This document shows positions 32,808 through 43,615 of a DNA stretch of 64,000 nt, one piece after another. A program made the translations under genes and the position numbers. The notes under the pieces were generated by a model. It saw nothing but the letters and a program-made list of their open reading frames with translations, had not been told where the DNA came from and ran no database searches. Source of the DNA: Macrothele yani (lineage: Eukaryota > Arthropoda > Arachnida > Araneae > Macrothelidae); the NCBI GenBank assembly GCA_039090855.1, contig CM077005.1:78550607-78614606 (forward strand), written 5' to 3'. Position 1 is the stretch's first letter. The number at the start of each line of letters is the position of its first letter.

Positions 32808-32872
32808 TGGAACGGGAATCGAATCCGAGTCTCCCGGATAGCGCCCGAGTATACTAACCACTACACCACCCA
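32808..32872 (-). pseudogene. tRNA-like pseudogene
   Basis: The minus strand gives a paired acceptor (GTTCTGG with CCAGGAC), an A box (GTAGTGGTTAGTA) as in tRNA-Asp/Glu, an anticodon-type stem (CTCGG/CCGGG) with a 7-base loop GCGCTAT, and a B box (GATTCGATTCC). Position 33 of the loop would be C where U is nearly universal, and the T stem has a mismatch. A pseudogene is therefore more likely than an active tRNA. If functional, the loop would read GCT, but there is no long variable arm as expected for Ser. Confidence 0.4.
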
Positions 32873-32940
32873 GAACAACTAAGTTGCAAGTTTAGTTTCC
32901 AATTAATTTGAATATAACCATCACAGGATTCACATCTTCC

Positions 32941-33500
32941 AAATTTGTATTGTAAAATGGTGTAATTCCGTATTTCATTCATTGATTTTATGTTCTGCTG
33001 CATCATATTATTGTTTTGAATAGGTTTTTATTCAAATTTGTATTGTAAAATGGTGTAATCCCGTATTTCATTCACTGATTTTATGTTCTGCTGCATCATA
33101 TTATTGTTTTGAATAGGTTTTTATTCAAATTTGTATTGTAAAATGGTGTAATCCCGTATTTCATTCACTGATTTTATGTTCTGCTGCATCATATTATTGT
33201 TTTGAATAGGTTTTTATTCAAATTTGTATTGTAAAATGGCGTAATCCCGTATTTCATTCATTGATTTTATGTTCTGCTGCATCATATTATTGTTTTGAAT
33301 ATGTTTTTATTCAAATTTGTATTATAAAATGGTGTAATCCCGTATTTCATTTATTGATTTTATGCTCTGCTGCATCATATTATTGTTTTGAATATGTTTT
33401 TATTCAAATTTGTATTGTAAAATGGTGTAATCCTGTATTTTATTCATTGATTTTATGTTCTGCTGCATCATATTATTGTTTTGAATAGGTTTTTATTTTA
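32941..33500. repeat. 93 bp tandem array
   Basis: Six nearly identical 93 bp copies, with AAATTTGTATTGTAAAATGG at 32,941, 33,034, 33,127 and so on. Since 93 is a multiple of three, a frame stays open through 33,261-33,488 (repeating LCSAASYYCFEYVFIQIC). That follows from the period and is not evidence of a gene. Confidence 0.9.
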
Positions 33501-33889
33501 GCTGTAGGAGGACTTGCCAGAAATTAAGCATTTTTTCGTCGTGATTTTCTGAAGTAATGGAATGCTTTGGAGCTTAAAATCCTTCTAAACTGACAATAAT
33601 CTTCAGTTATCTTTAATAAAAGGTAAAATGTACTGCTTTATAAAACAGGGTGGTTATAAATTAGTTGGGCAAAAAGGAAAACTTTTTTGTGCATATTTAT
33701 AAGGATACAATGTTGTTAAACACACCAAGTTTACCTTTTCCCACAAATGCTCGATGTGGCTTCCGTTGGTTACTCTGCAAATGTCCCATCTGTAAATCAG
33801 TTCTTCCCACCCCATGTCGGCTTCGACCAATGCGAATTCAACGGTGATTCTTGATTTCAGTTCAGGAAAGGACTTGGTAAGGGGCGGAA

Positions 33890-34440
33890 GGTAAACCTAA
33901 TCTTTAACAAAACCCCATTGACCGAAATCTAGGGATGTTAGATCCGGTGATCGGGAGGCCATGCAATTGGGCTGCCGCGACCAATCCAAACTGGGACTTC
34001 AGCATCAAGGTAAAAAATGACGTCCTTGTAGTAGTGAGGAGCTACCCCGTCTTGCTTGTAAATGAAACCTCCCATTATGTCCTTGAAGACTGGCATTAGG
34101 TAAATCTTAAGCATGTCCAGGCATGCGATTCGGGTAACAATTCTTTCTGCAAAGAAAAATGGGTCAAAAACGGAAGCACAACTCACGGCAAAAAAACAAA
34201 AAAAGTTTACCTTGAGACTGTCCCTTTCATGTTCCAAAATGGTATGGGGATTTTCTGATCCCCAAACCCTCACATTGTGCCTATTCACTTTGCCATTTAA
34301 GTTAAAGGTCGCCTCGTCACTGAACACCAACTTCGACAAGAAGTCATCATCAGCTTCCATGCGATTTAACAATGAATCAATGGTGATGAGAGCAATTCCG
34401 CGTTCTCTGTTGGCAATACGTGACCTTGCATGACTCAGCG
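33890..34440 (-). pseudogene. mariner-type transposase fragment (DUF4817 group)
   Basis: The minus frame includes VFSDEATFNLNGKVNRHNVR (first catalytic Asp), VWGSENPH, IYKQDGVAPHY (second Asp) and WPP. After a frame change near 33,960 it continues RSPDLTSLDFGQWGFVKD (third Asp), giving DD41D by my count. This group also includes the copy at 22,375, but the sequences are clearly different families. The N-terminal DNA-binding domain is missing: the frame opens directly from terminal-repeat sequence. A stop follows the third Asp region. Confidence 0.75.
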
Positions 34441-34569
34441 CCATCTGTGCACAAAAAAGGTCCACAAAAGGTAAACTTGGTGTGTTTAACTGTATATTAT
34501 TCGTACTTATTATCTTATGCATCATTATACCTATGCACAATAACCTTTTCTTTTGGTCCAACTAATTTA

Positions 34570-35789
34570 CACTGAAGAGCAATTGAATTAGAGATACCTG
34601 TGTAGTAACGTGTAGCACCATCTTTCGCCCTGATGACGGCGGCGATTCGTCTCGGCATGGACTCGACAAGACACCGGAAGCGTTGGAAAGCCATACAGAT
34701 CCACGACCCCTGAACAACCTCCCACAGTTCACGAAGATTTGATGGAGGGGGTCAGAGCCTCGAACATCTCTCTCTCGATGGCATCCCAGATGTGCTCGAT
34801 GGGATGGAGGTCAGGGGACCTAGTTGGCCAAGGAAGCGAGGTCACGTCGGTGGAGTGTTCATCCTACCATTCGGATACAATTCGGGAGCGATGGCACGGT
34901 GCATTGTCTTGTTGCAGGATGAGGTCCCCAGTGGGATGTTGAAGACGCACAAACGGGAGCAAATGGTCCTCCAGGATATCCCGGTAACGTTGACCTGTGA
35001 GGGACGATGTCACACGTACCAGGGGTCCCATTTCAGTCCACTTAAATAGTCCCTAGACGAGAATGCCACCCCCACCAGCTTGAAGAGTACCCTGCTGGCA
35101 AGAAGAATCCGTCACTTCATGTGGTTTACGCCGTACTCGTATCCTGCCATCCGCATGTACCAACGTGAATCTCGACTCATCAGTCCAGATAACAATTTTC
35201 CACATGTCTAGGGTCCAGTGACGATGTTCCCGCGCCCATGCTAATCTTTGCACCCTGTGATGTGCGGTCAGCAGCGGTACCTTCGTGGGACGATGGCTTC
35301 TGTACCACAAAGCGAGGAGATGGTTCTGGATGGTGTGGCTTCTTACGCGTTTTTGTGCACCAGCGTTAAATTGTCGAGTGATTTCTTGCACTGTGGCCCG
35401 TCTATCCGCTGTTACAATGCGAGCTAGCCGACTATGACCCCGCTCATCCATACGATGTTGTCCACGGCAGTTGGCCCTTGGAGGGATGGTTTTACTGAAT
35501 TCGATGTACTTGCGGTGCACCCGTGACACAGTGGCTCGTGAAAATCCCAGTGCCTGCACGACTTCCGAGATGGAGTGACCCATTCGTCAGGCCCCGACAA
35601 TTGCCCACGATCAAATGCGCTTAGGTCCTTCGTCTTACCCATACTGCTTCCGACTCTTACTGATTCCCGTCGCATCACTCCTTATATTGTCGGATCGCTG
35701 CATACGTCATGTCGTTTCCGTTTACAGGGCCGCCCACAGCGCCACATTTGCATAACACCAGCTGTCTCTAATTCAATTGCTTTTCAGTG
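34570..35789 (-). mobile_element. Tc1-like transposon D, nested
   Basis: Terminal inverted repeats CACTGAAGAGCAATTGAATT (34,570) and complement ending AGTG at 35,789. TA flanks at 34,568-34,569 and 35,790-35,791. Length 1,220 bp. It sits exactly inside the terminal repeat of the surrounding mariner-type element. Confidence 0.85.
34600..35660 (-). pseudogene. Tc1 transposase D, broken
   Basis: MGKTKDLSAFDRGQ near 35,641 opens the protein. After a frame change the HTH region reads MGHSISEVVQALGFSRATVS. The frame continues through the second HTH to WTLDMWKIVIWTDESRFTLV (first Asp) and ends at a stop near 35,053. Downstream pieces give LQQDNAPCHRSRIVSEW (second Asp) and RSPDLHPIEHIWDAIERDV (DD34E Glu). 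Two or more frame changes plus stops inactivate it. Order and size are otherwise normal. Confidence 0.75.
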
Positions 35790-35803
35790 TATAACCACCC
35801 TGT

Positions 35804-36405
35804 ATTATTTCACAAATATAAAATTTAATTTTGAGAACTGTAATAGCTTTTGTCTTAAGGACTCCACAGACTGGTGCACAGACATCGTACAGTAACTTAA
35901 GTTCCCGGTTTCTTACCTTAACACAATATATAAAAGCTCGTGCACAAAGTGTGGGAAAGAAAAAGAAATATCCTGTGCCACAATAACCAAAAGATGCTGC
36001 TCATAATATCGATCTCGCTACAGAGCTTCAAAATCAGTTCCTTCGACAGACGAATGAAATTTAACAGTTAATCAAACTTCAAGTATTCCCGCGAATCTCT
36101 CCTATTACCAGAATGTTTTCGTCATAGGGATACGGAAAAAGGGAGAACGGAGTTTTCCCGTCAACATGCGAAAGGAATTGAGAAAAGTTTTCTGAAGATT
36201 CAGAATTTTCCTCGTAATGACGGTAAATAACCTGAATTATCCGTGAAATTCAGGTTTTTCCCGTCATTTCACGGAAAAGGTTGTATCAGAAATATGCTTC
36301 GTTAATTCAAGAAAGGAATCACGGAAAGTGGCTCCTGAATTTCAGAATATATTTCACAGTGTGAAATATGCCTCAGTATGCGTGGCACGGTCATAATATG
36401 TCATC
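35804..36405. other. Unassigned region
   Basis: No gene recognised. Repeated CGGAAAA/TTTTCCCGT phrases between 36,120 and 36,350 echo the complement of 32,270-32,500. The two could be ends of one old element, but the match is weak. Confidence 0.35.
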
Positions 36406-36409
36406 TTTG

Positions 36410-37417
36410 CAACAGGTCTATTCGAGAAATTTCAGCCCTACTGCAACTGCTCCTATTGTGAAGAGTAAACGCCTAGGAGCGATAACAGCGCAATCGCTAC
36501 CTGGTACGCTGTGAAAAATGATAGAGCGAGGCAGCCGAGTGATGAAGTGGATGGTGGGACGAAATCGCCTGTTCTCGGTTGCAGCACTCACCACCGAGTT
36601 CCAAAATGCCTCTGGAAGCAACATCAGCACCATAACGATTCGTCGAGAGCGGAAGGGAATGGGTTTTCATGGCCGAGTAGCCGCGCTAAGACTAACACCA
36701 GCAATATCAGCGCTGAAAGTCCGTTGGAGTGGTGTAAACCTTGGCTCCAGTGAATTCTGAAGCAGTGGAAATTTGTTTTTCACAGTGATGAATCACGCTT
36801 CACCGTCTGGCAGTTCAACAGATGAGTCTGTCCGTGGAGGATGCCAGGTAAACGATACCTGCTCGATTGTGTTGTGCCAACTGTTAAGTTTGGTGGAGGA
36901 GGCGTCATGCTCTGTGGCTGTTTTTCATGGTGTGGGCTGGGCCCCCTTGTTCCAGTGAGCTGGAATCTGAAAGTTAAAATTATGATAACATTCTCGACAA
37001 TCCTGTGCTCCGAACATTGTGGTAACAGTTCGGTATAGGCCATTACTTTTACCAAAAGCACAATATCCCCATCCATACATTGTGGTAACAGTTCGGTGAA
37101 GGCCCTTGCTTTTACCAACAGCACAATATCCCCATCTATCCACAAAGCGAGGACCGTGCAGGAATAGTCGGGATGAACTGGAACACCAACTGCGAGCCAG
37201 GTCGAACTGCCTGACATTGTTGAACGATTTGACTAATGCTCGCGCGGTAGAATGGAAGGCAGTTCCCGCAGCAACGTACCGAAATCTAGTAGATATCCTT
37301 CCCAGCGAAGTGGAGGCTGTGATAGCAGCAAAGGATGGAACAGCTCGATATTAATTCCTTTCTGCCCCAGGGAGTTTGTGGATAGGCAAGTGTCCAGATA
37401 CTTTTGATAATATAGTG
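36410..37417 (+). pseudogene. Tc1 transposase relic E
   Basis: The helix-turn-helix part reads MIERGSRVMKWMVGRNRLF... to STITIRRERKGMGFHGRVAA. Then FHSDESRFTVWQFNR (first Asp), [20 protein letters not shown] and [15 protein letters not shown]. The second Asp region lies in a duplicated, frameshifted stretch. The C-terminal piece ends LPSEVEAVIAAKDGTARY at 37,354. The right terminal repeat (TATCAAAAGTATCTGGACAC on the complement) ends at 37,417 before TA. A left terminal repeat was not found. Confidence 0.7.
37010..37140. repeat. 63 bp tandem duplication inside Tc1 E
   Basis: GGTAACAGTTCGGT occurs at 37,021 and 37,084, and the following CACAATATCCCCATC recurs with the same spacing. Two copies differ by a few bases. 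In other Tc1 genes this stretch is single copy. Confidence 0.8.
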
Positions 37418-38195
37418 TACATAGTTAAAAGATTGCAAAATTTTGAGGTGCTGCGCTTATGCTGGTGCTGCTCTTACAGTGAATTTGTTTCCGAAATAAT
37501 ATCGTCAGTTGCGGATCTTACGCCGACGCGGCGCCTAGCCCGAAAATTACCGAAGTTTTAAACAACCTGTTTTTGTTTTGTTTTTTCGTTAGATCTCTTT
37601 TAACTCTACAATTCAGATAATTAAGCATAACTATGTGAACATAAATATTAATAATTTAAAAAATGCTATGAAGAAGCATTCAAATACACAATTTCGCTTC
37701 ATTTTGATCTCGAGAATGCAACATTTCATTTTCTAGGTTCCTTGGAAATACTTCGAAATTAATCATTTTGCAGAATTCTACTTCACATTTATTTGAAACA
37801 CTAACAACAACTGGGATTAATGAGTGTCACTGTTCCTCTGACAGAGGTACAGTCTATTTACATATGCACTGCCATATCATCAATATCGGGACACCCTCTA
37901 TTGATAGTGTATTACAGTAGGTCCTACCACGGTGGGTCCTACAAAAGCATCACGTATGAAACCAAACTATAAATATGCTCTTGGCGCTATGATGAAACAA
38001 CAGCAGGACCGTGAATGAAAGATGCCTCCATATAGACAGAGATAAGTGATTTCCAGCGTAGATTTAACAACAAGGTGCCACATAAGCAATCGCTCCGAAC
38101 GTGACGCTTCAACGGCATTGAAGATCCCTAGGCCAATGGTTGATAATGTGGTATGCAAATGCTAGTGGACTGGAGCTGAATTAGCCAAGAATCCC
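37418..38195. other. Unassigned region
   Basis: AT-rich, no family recognised. A GC-rich GCCGACGCGGCGCC patch near 37,523 is isolated. Confidence 0.4.
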
Positions 38196-38450
38196 CCGGT
38201 AAACTTTCGAAGCTAACAGAATGTGATAGGAAAGCTCTGCAATGGACTGGCAGTTCAGAACGCAGATTATCATTGTATCAAATCATGTAAACCCTATGGG
38301 AGACTATTGGGATTGATGTTAGCACCAGTACAGTAAGCAGGGTGCTGCACGACATGAGTTACCACAATCAAACCCTATGTGAGATTATTGGAACTCACTT
38401 TAGCTCCAATACAGTGTGAAGGACGCTGCACGACATGAGTTACCTCCAGT
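38196..38450 (+). pseudogene. Tc1-like transposase N-terminal fragment
   Basis: KLTECDRKALQWTGSSERRL then LWETIGIDVSTSTVSRVL with HDMSYH matches the second helix-turn-helix of a Tc1-type protein. An internal direct duplication (ACCCTATG at 38,291 and 38,372, period about 81) repeats the HTH phrase with divergence. No catalytic motif could be followed downstream. Confidence 0.55.
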
Positions 38451-38843
38451 AACGTTCTATCGCATAAGCAAAATCGGCGTTTGCAGGGGACCTTCGTCAA
38501 ACACCATTTTGACTAAGTCACACAAGATATCTGTGTTACGCTATTTTCCCTAAGCCGACTCACAGTACAGAACACAGTGTGCTCGAGTTTTTCGTAGGTC
38601 TACTGGAGATCTCTTTCCCCTGAAGAAGAATGCAACGCAAACAAGCTTGTTGCCCCATGGGCGGTTGGGAAAAACGAGCGATACAGTTTAAAGACATTCT
38701 TGTACCTTACATCATTTTTTTTCTCTCAAAACCTCGTAGCTGTATTCATGGGTCATTTAATTGATTATACCACAGACGTCTCGCATACATAAAGACGTTC
38801 AGATAATTTTTGAGAACAATTTTCCAATGTATTGTATTTTTGC
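38451..38843. other. Unassigned spacer
   Basis: Possibly more decayed Tc1 sequence just after the HTH fragment. Nothing else recognised. Confidence 0.3.
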
Positions 38844-39060
38844 CGCCCCCGGTGGCACCGTGATCTAAGGCGTTGGTTGGCTTCAGACCATTCGTCCGAG
38901 ATGAGCCTGGATTTTTAGGATCCCAAATGAGGAACGTGTGATGCACCTATTTTAGAGCACTGGTTGTTTTCCTTCCTGAAATCAGTGGCCCTAAATTAGG
39001 GACGGGAGACTGCCGGTAGATCTAGAATTGTTCACGGTGATCGCTAAACCTCGAATTATG
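38844..39060 (+). repeat. SINE family 1, old copy
   Basis: GCCGCCCCCGGTGGC head, a degraded A/B box region, then CCCTAAATTAGGGACGGGAG and a GTTCACGGTGATCGCTAAAC tail. More diverged than the copies at 17,213 and 43,285, with no clear target duplication. Confidence 0.75.
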
Positions 39061-39495
39061 AAAAAGTATATGCATTTTTAAAATCCGTTTATTTACTTAT
39101 TGTTTTATTCACAATAAGTATTCACATGATTTTTTTTATTGTGGATCTACCTGAATATCAGAAAAGTGCACTCTTCCCTTAAATTTCCCTTTATTTTGAT
39201 TTAAACTGCGTACTTCTACTTACTATCCACTTGGATTGATGTTGCAATAATTCCTTATTCTTTTTCCTACTCTTATTTATATGATAGACTTTTTACAAAC
39301 CAGTGTTTATCTATTGCATATGGAAATGTATTACCGGAAAAACACTATAAGGAATTTTTATTGTATTTTCTTGAGATGAAAAGTAAAAGACATATCAAGC
39401 AATAACTTCAGATTTTAGATGCTAAAATAGATTCAGATATGGCTCACATGTGTGGGTTGGCTTCGCCGGGGGCCTCAGAAGTTCGTGAAACATCT
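39061..39495. other. AT-rich unassigned region
   Basis: Nothing recognised. Confidence 0.4.
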
Positions 39496-39499
39496 GTGA

Positions 39500-40065
39500 C
39501 GTGCCTGCACCGCAGGACGCACATGAAATAAAGGCAGATAGCAGCGAGACATTCTGTCAGTGTAGCTTAGTTGGGAGAGCGACTTACTCCGGAGTGAGGA
39601 GACCCGGAATCGATGACCGGCGCGGACAAACTTGTACGTTATATTGACGCCCGAACTTCCAGGATGACCCGGCTGTTAAGTTCCTCACAATGGTGTAATG
39701 TTCTTTCCACACCGCGAGACAGGAAAAATGAGAATCCCTTCTTCGGTGCTTCGAAAAAAATAAATCAATGTGATGTTACGTTCCCCACACCAAATTGTCT
39801 GGGATTTCTCAAATGCACATTCTTCATGGGATGACTGCCTACAGCTACACATGGTCCCGGCTGACCCGTGGGACATGCCCTCGGCCCTCTTCCGGGGGGA
39901 GGGGAGATGGGACGCGCCTGCACCGCAGGACGGACATGAGATAAAGGTAGATAGTAGTGAGGGCACATGTCCGCGTAGCTCAGTTGGGAGAGCGACTTGC
40001 TTCGGAGTGAGGGGGATCCGGATTCTATGCCCGGCGTGGACAAATTTGTACGTCATAGATCTTTT
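39500..40065 (+). repeat. SINE family 2, two copies in a ~412 bp duplication
   Basis: Two tRNA-like segments: GTGTAGCTTAGTTGGGAGAG at about 39,561 and GCGTAGCTCAGTTGGGAGAG at about 39,973. Each has an A-box-like start and a degraded B box. Each is preceded by GCCTGCACCGCAGGAC plus an AAATAAAGGCAGATAG-like stretch and followed by GGACAAA-TTGTACGT, about 412 bp apart. The pair is therefore a tandem duplication of a longer unit. No good tRNA fold. Confidence 0.65.
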
Positions 40066-40099
40066 TTTTACCAGGGCCGATGAGTCAGCCACCCATCTA

Positions 40100-40760
40100 C
40101 AAGCCGATAATCATTTGCACTAATGCCACACGCCAATCAGCATGGTGTAAGGAACATCGATCTTGGACTATTGACCAATGGAATACTGTGCTTTGGTCTG
40201 ATGAGTCACGGCACATAGTTTACCAGTCACGTGGTCGTTCCTGTGTGTGGCCGATGTCGGGAGAAAGGTACCTTCCGGCCTCTTTCGTCCCGACAATGAA
40301 GTTTCGTGGATGCAGCAAGATCGTATAGAGCGATAGGGCCCATTATTCGCTTTGGGCAAACTCATGAATGCTGAACTCCAATACATCCTGAACAACTGTG
40401 CACCACAAACGTTGTGGTAGTACTGTGGAAAATCACCATATATCTGTCAGCAGGAAAATGCACCATGCCTTACTGCTCGCGTTGTTACAGATCGGTTGAA
40501 AACATGGGCGTCAAAAGTTGGTCTGGCCAGCCCACATTCCTGACTTTGAATCAGCTCGATTTTTGAACCCAGAATCTCTGGGACAAATTGGATCGTCGGG
40601 TGCGTGGGAGAAAAGATCGCCTAACAAACAAAGCTGAACTGATCACTGCTCTGAAGATTCTAATGGCAGAATATATAGGCGGACGTTTATAAAAACTAGT
40701 GGAGAGTATTTCACGAAAATCAGAGGCCGTCATAAGGTCCAAACGTTTCAGCACACATAT
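40100..40760 (+). pseudogene. Tc1 transposase relic F
   Basis: NATRQSAWCKEHRSWTIDQW then VLWSDESRHIVYQSRGR is the first catalytic Asp region. After stops and frame changes, QQENAPCLTARVVTDRL is the second Asp motif with Asp replaced by Glu. The LDRRVRG-like segment follows near 40,590 and the C-terminus near 40,680-40,740. The N-terminal DNA-binding half is missing, and the left edge abuts the SINE family 2 duplication. Confidence 0.65.
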
Positions 40761-40764
40761 TACA

Positions 40765-41100
40765 TTTTCTGTAAATAAAAATTATTTGTAGATATGGTAA
40801 TAGTATATTACTGATAGGGAGGTGGGTTTTTCCATCTTTTGATTGTCATTTTAAAGGGCTTACCAACCGCAGTGAAGAAACAAAACATACCGCTAAAATG
40901 AGTTCAAATCATTAAAGCAATATACTTGTATATGGAGATAACCAGCATAAACTGAAAACAGAGACACAGTGTACGCATAAAATAGAAATTAATGTTTTAA
41001 TACGAAAAGAACATGTAGCATATCTGGAACTATTTAATTAACTAGTGTTCAAAATCAGCGTGACAAAAAAAAAAGATTCTAGAATATAAAAACGAAACGA
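40765..41100. other. Unassigned spacer
   Basis: AT-rich, nothing recognised. Confidence 0.4.
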
Positions 41101-41139
41101 CCGATTCTAAAGATTTTTCGGAGACATGTGCAAAGGGAA

Positions 41140-42300
41140 ACGCTAAGTCGATGTACTCAAGCAACATTGTGCTGGCTCCAACGGAAAGATGCAAATGACG
41201 ACCGTGCGTCATCGAGCTGGCAGACACACTGCCTTGATAAACGTTGTTCTGAACGGGGTGCTGCAATTGAAGCTTGAACTGGAAGAATAGCTCCGCACCA
41301 TCGCTTTGGAGACTCTTTACGGCGGAGAGCGATCGGTAAACTGGAAGCAGGGAAGTTCCAAGTTGAGGTAGTAAGATGGCTGAATGGTCGAGGCAGGTGG
41401 TTTCCAATATCTGAAGACAGTTCCAGGAAACCAGAACAAAAACCGTAAAGCTGGTACAAGGACGCCCACGAGTCACAACAAGTCAAGAAGACCGGTTTTT
41501 GTCTTTAACAGCTCGCCGCCACAGGCAGTCGACAACCGGACAGTTCTCTCAGGAGCTCTCTTCTGCTACGGGAACAGCGATATCGAGGCAAACAGTTTAC
41601 AGAAAACTCCACGAGAGAAGTGTGTATGCAAGAAGGCCAATTATCTGTATCCCAGTCGCTGAAGCGCACAAAAGAGTCGGTCTGAATTGGGCACGACGAC
41701 ATCACCCCTAGATCCCTGATCAATGGGTCTGTATGCTCTTCAATGATGATTCATGGTACAGCCTAAACACAGATTCTCGACGTGTGTACATTTGGAGAGA
41801 GGCGGGAAGCCGAAATCTTCCCGCCAACATTAAGGAAATTGACCACTGCCGTGGTGGATGACTACTATTTTGGGCGGGCATCATGTTTGATGGACGCACG
41901 CTGCTCCACGTGTTTCCAGGTGCTACCTGACTGCTGCACTCTACAGGAATAACGTCCTAGAAGCGTATGTACAGCTTTTAAGGGGAGCTGTTAGTTTAGT
42001 TTCTTTTTATAGACTATAAACGCCCGTCCCCATAGCATTCTGATTGTCGATGACTACCTGGAGAATAAGGATATTCACAGGTTGTCAGACATGCTCTACC
42101 GGGCCTGAACCCGATAAAACATGTCTGGGATGCCCTGGGAAGAGCAATTACAAGCCGGCAAATCCCTTTCAGCACCCTCCCGGGATACCGACGCGCTTTG
42201 GTGAAGGAATGGCACGCATTGCCCCAAACTCTCATTCACAGCATTGTAAAAAACGTGAGCATTCGTTGGGAGAGCTGTATCGCTGTTCTGGGTAATTACA
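41140..42300 (+). pseudogene. Tc1 transposase relic G
   Basis: Pieces in order: an ERGAAIEA-like opening near 41,255; LTARRHRQSTTGQFSQELSS then AISRQTVYRKLHERSVYARR (second HTH); VGLNWARRHHP; VCMLFNDDSWYSLNTDSRRV (first Asp, with FSDE changed to FNDD); LFWAGIMFDGRTLLHVF. After a gap near 41,990-42,040, a DYLENKDIHRL segment and a C-terminal stretch to 42,300. Many stops. The sequence near 42,535 (GGGCCCCAGTGTA) may be the right terminal repeat. The left end was not found. It differs in family from relics A to F. Confidence 0.65.
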
Positions 42301-42984
42301 CTCCCTATCAGCCCTCCAGATCACCACCTGCGTAGCCTGCTGCATCACATTTGGACTGCCATGTTGTCATGCTCATGCGTCCTCCTCATGCGGTGATGGC
42401 ATTCCTTTTCTACTGTATATTACTGCGTTATCGATATACTGTATGCATGTCCGTGCCAACTGCCATTAAACTCTGGAGTGTGGATTTTGCGTTATTCGTG
42501 ATTTTGTGCTTGACATATTAATTTTGGGCCCCAGTGTATAAGAATGGATGATATGATAAAAGAATCGAAAAAGACGAACATTAGATTAATAAACATTAGT
42601 ATACAAAATCTGATCTTACCCTGCTGTGCAGAAGATGTGCACATGTCAGTAGCATAAAATTAAAAATGGCCCTGAGAGGCTGTTGTTATTTAATTACATT
42701 TAAAAAAGCCATTAACGGGTGAAAAAGACACGAAAATTTGTATCAAAAACTGCAGGATACTCGAAATCCGAAATACAGTAATAGAACAAATAACAGATTT
42801 CAAGTACTGTATCTAGAAATTAAAATAAATAGCATAAGATCGACGAAAGTATGCCACCGAAAATCTTAAATTGTCTATTAAAAAACAAACAAAAAACAGA
42901 TAGATGTCTACAAACGGAAACGAAAATTAGCATGTATACGACCAATTACGACGTAACCGAGCATAACAACAGCAGAGAAAACTA
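42301..42984. other. Unassigned region
   Basis: Probably includes the 3' end of Tc1 relic G to about 42,540. The rest is AT-rich and unrecognised. Confidence 0.35.
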
Positions 42985-43605
42985 AAAACAAGAAAGATGA
43001 CACCGAATTATCAGGTGTAATGAGCATGTTTTAGAATCCTTTCCGACATGAAACATATAGTTCAAAGAAGTTTTTTAGAAAATTTAAAAATTCAGCAAGA
43101 AGAAGAATGCGCTTGGTAAAACTCGTCTAATTTAAAATGCGCATTGCAAGAGGGGGTTATTCATAAAGATGGAATCGGTCAAAAAAAAAAAAAAAACGCA
43201 TTTCTACAATCGATAAAACATCAACAAATAAAAAAAAAAACTTACCTCCACTAGGAGCTGAAAAATGCGTTACGAAATTAACAAGCCTCCCAGGTTGCGC
43301 AGTGGTCTAAGCGATGGCCTCTGATCATTCGTCCGAAAGGGGTCCGGGTTCGATTCCCGGTGAGGCATGGATGCTGTGTTTGTCTTACGGCACTGGCTCT
43401 CTCCTTTCCCTGGAACCAGCGACCCTAAATTAGGGACGGGCGACTGCTTATAGCCCATTGAGTTGCTCATGGTGGTCGTTAAACCTGCAATAAAAAAAGA
43501 AATTAACAAATTACGCATACAAATTTTCAGATAGCAGAAGATATCAGAAGCATAAGAAATTTTCAAATTGAACAATTAGAAGAAGAGACCTAGAGTAAAA
43601 CGTGA
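42985..43605 (+). repeat. HH repeat copy 4, partial, with SINE inside
   Basis: The head AAGATGACACCGAATT near 42,992 matches copies 1 and 2, with the stem weakened. The body resumes after the SINE with GATATCAGAAGCATAAG and CAAATTGAACAATTAGAAG phrases typical of the units. The CGCC cores are mostly lost. It ends just before the hairpin and palindrome. Confidence 0.55.
43285..43498 (+). mobile_element. tRNA-derived SINE family 1, with target duplication
   Basis: Head with A box (GTTGCGCAGTGGTCTAAG) and B box (GGTTCGATTCC), body nearly identical to 17,213-17,430, and a short A tail. A perfect 11 bp duplication GAAATTAACAA flanks it at 43,274-43,284 and 43,499-43,509. It inserted in HH copy 4. 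Confidence 0.9.
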
Positions 43606-43615
43606 TATAACATAA

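Larger units (their letters stand above)
33645..35803 (-). mobile_element. mariner-type transposon, split by a nested Tc1
   Basis: The left terminal repeat begins ACAGGGTGGTTATAAATTAG at 33,645. Its complement is divided: AACTAATTTA ends at 34,569 and TAACCACCCTGT resumes at 35,791-35,802. A Tc1 (34,570-35,789) inserted at a TA within the right terminal repeat, and removing it restores the match. Terminal similarity extends inward about 90 bp, for example AACACACCAAGTTTACCTTT at both ends. The element itself is about 940 bp, shortened by loss of the transposase N-terminus. Confidence 0.8.

Noticed and set aside
33261..33488. 75-codon protein in the 93 bp array
   Set aside because: The open frame follows from a period divisible by three; the peptide is a low-information repeat with no start context.
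19655..33500. Regular direct repeats (49, 50, 93 bp) as CRISPR arrays
   Set aside because: Units are contiguous with no unique spacers and no cas genes, and the DNA is eukaryotic. They are tandem repeats.
32270..36358. One large old element with CACTGTAAA-type ends
   Set aside because: The two ends share only short, low-complexity TTTCCGT/CGGAAAA phrases, too weak to support terminal repeats.
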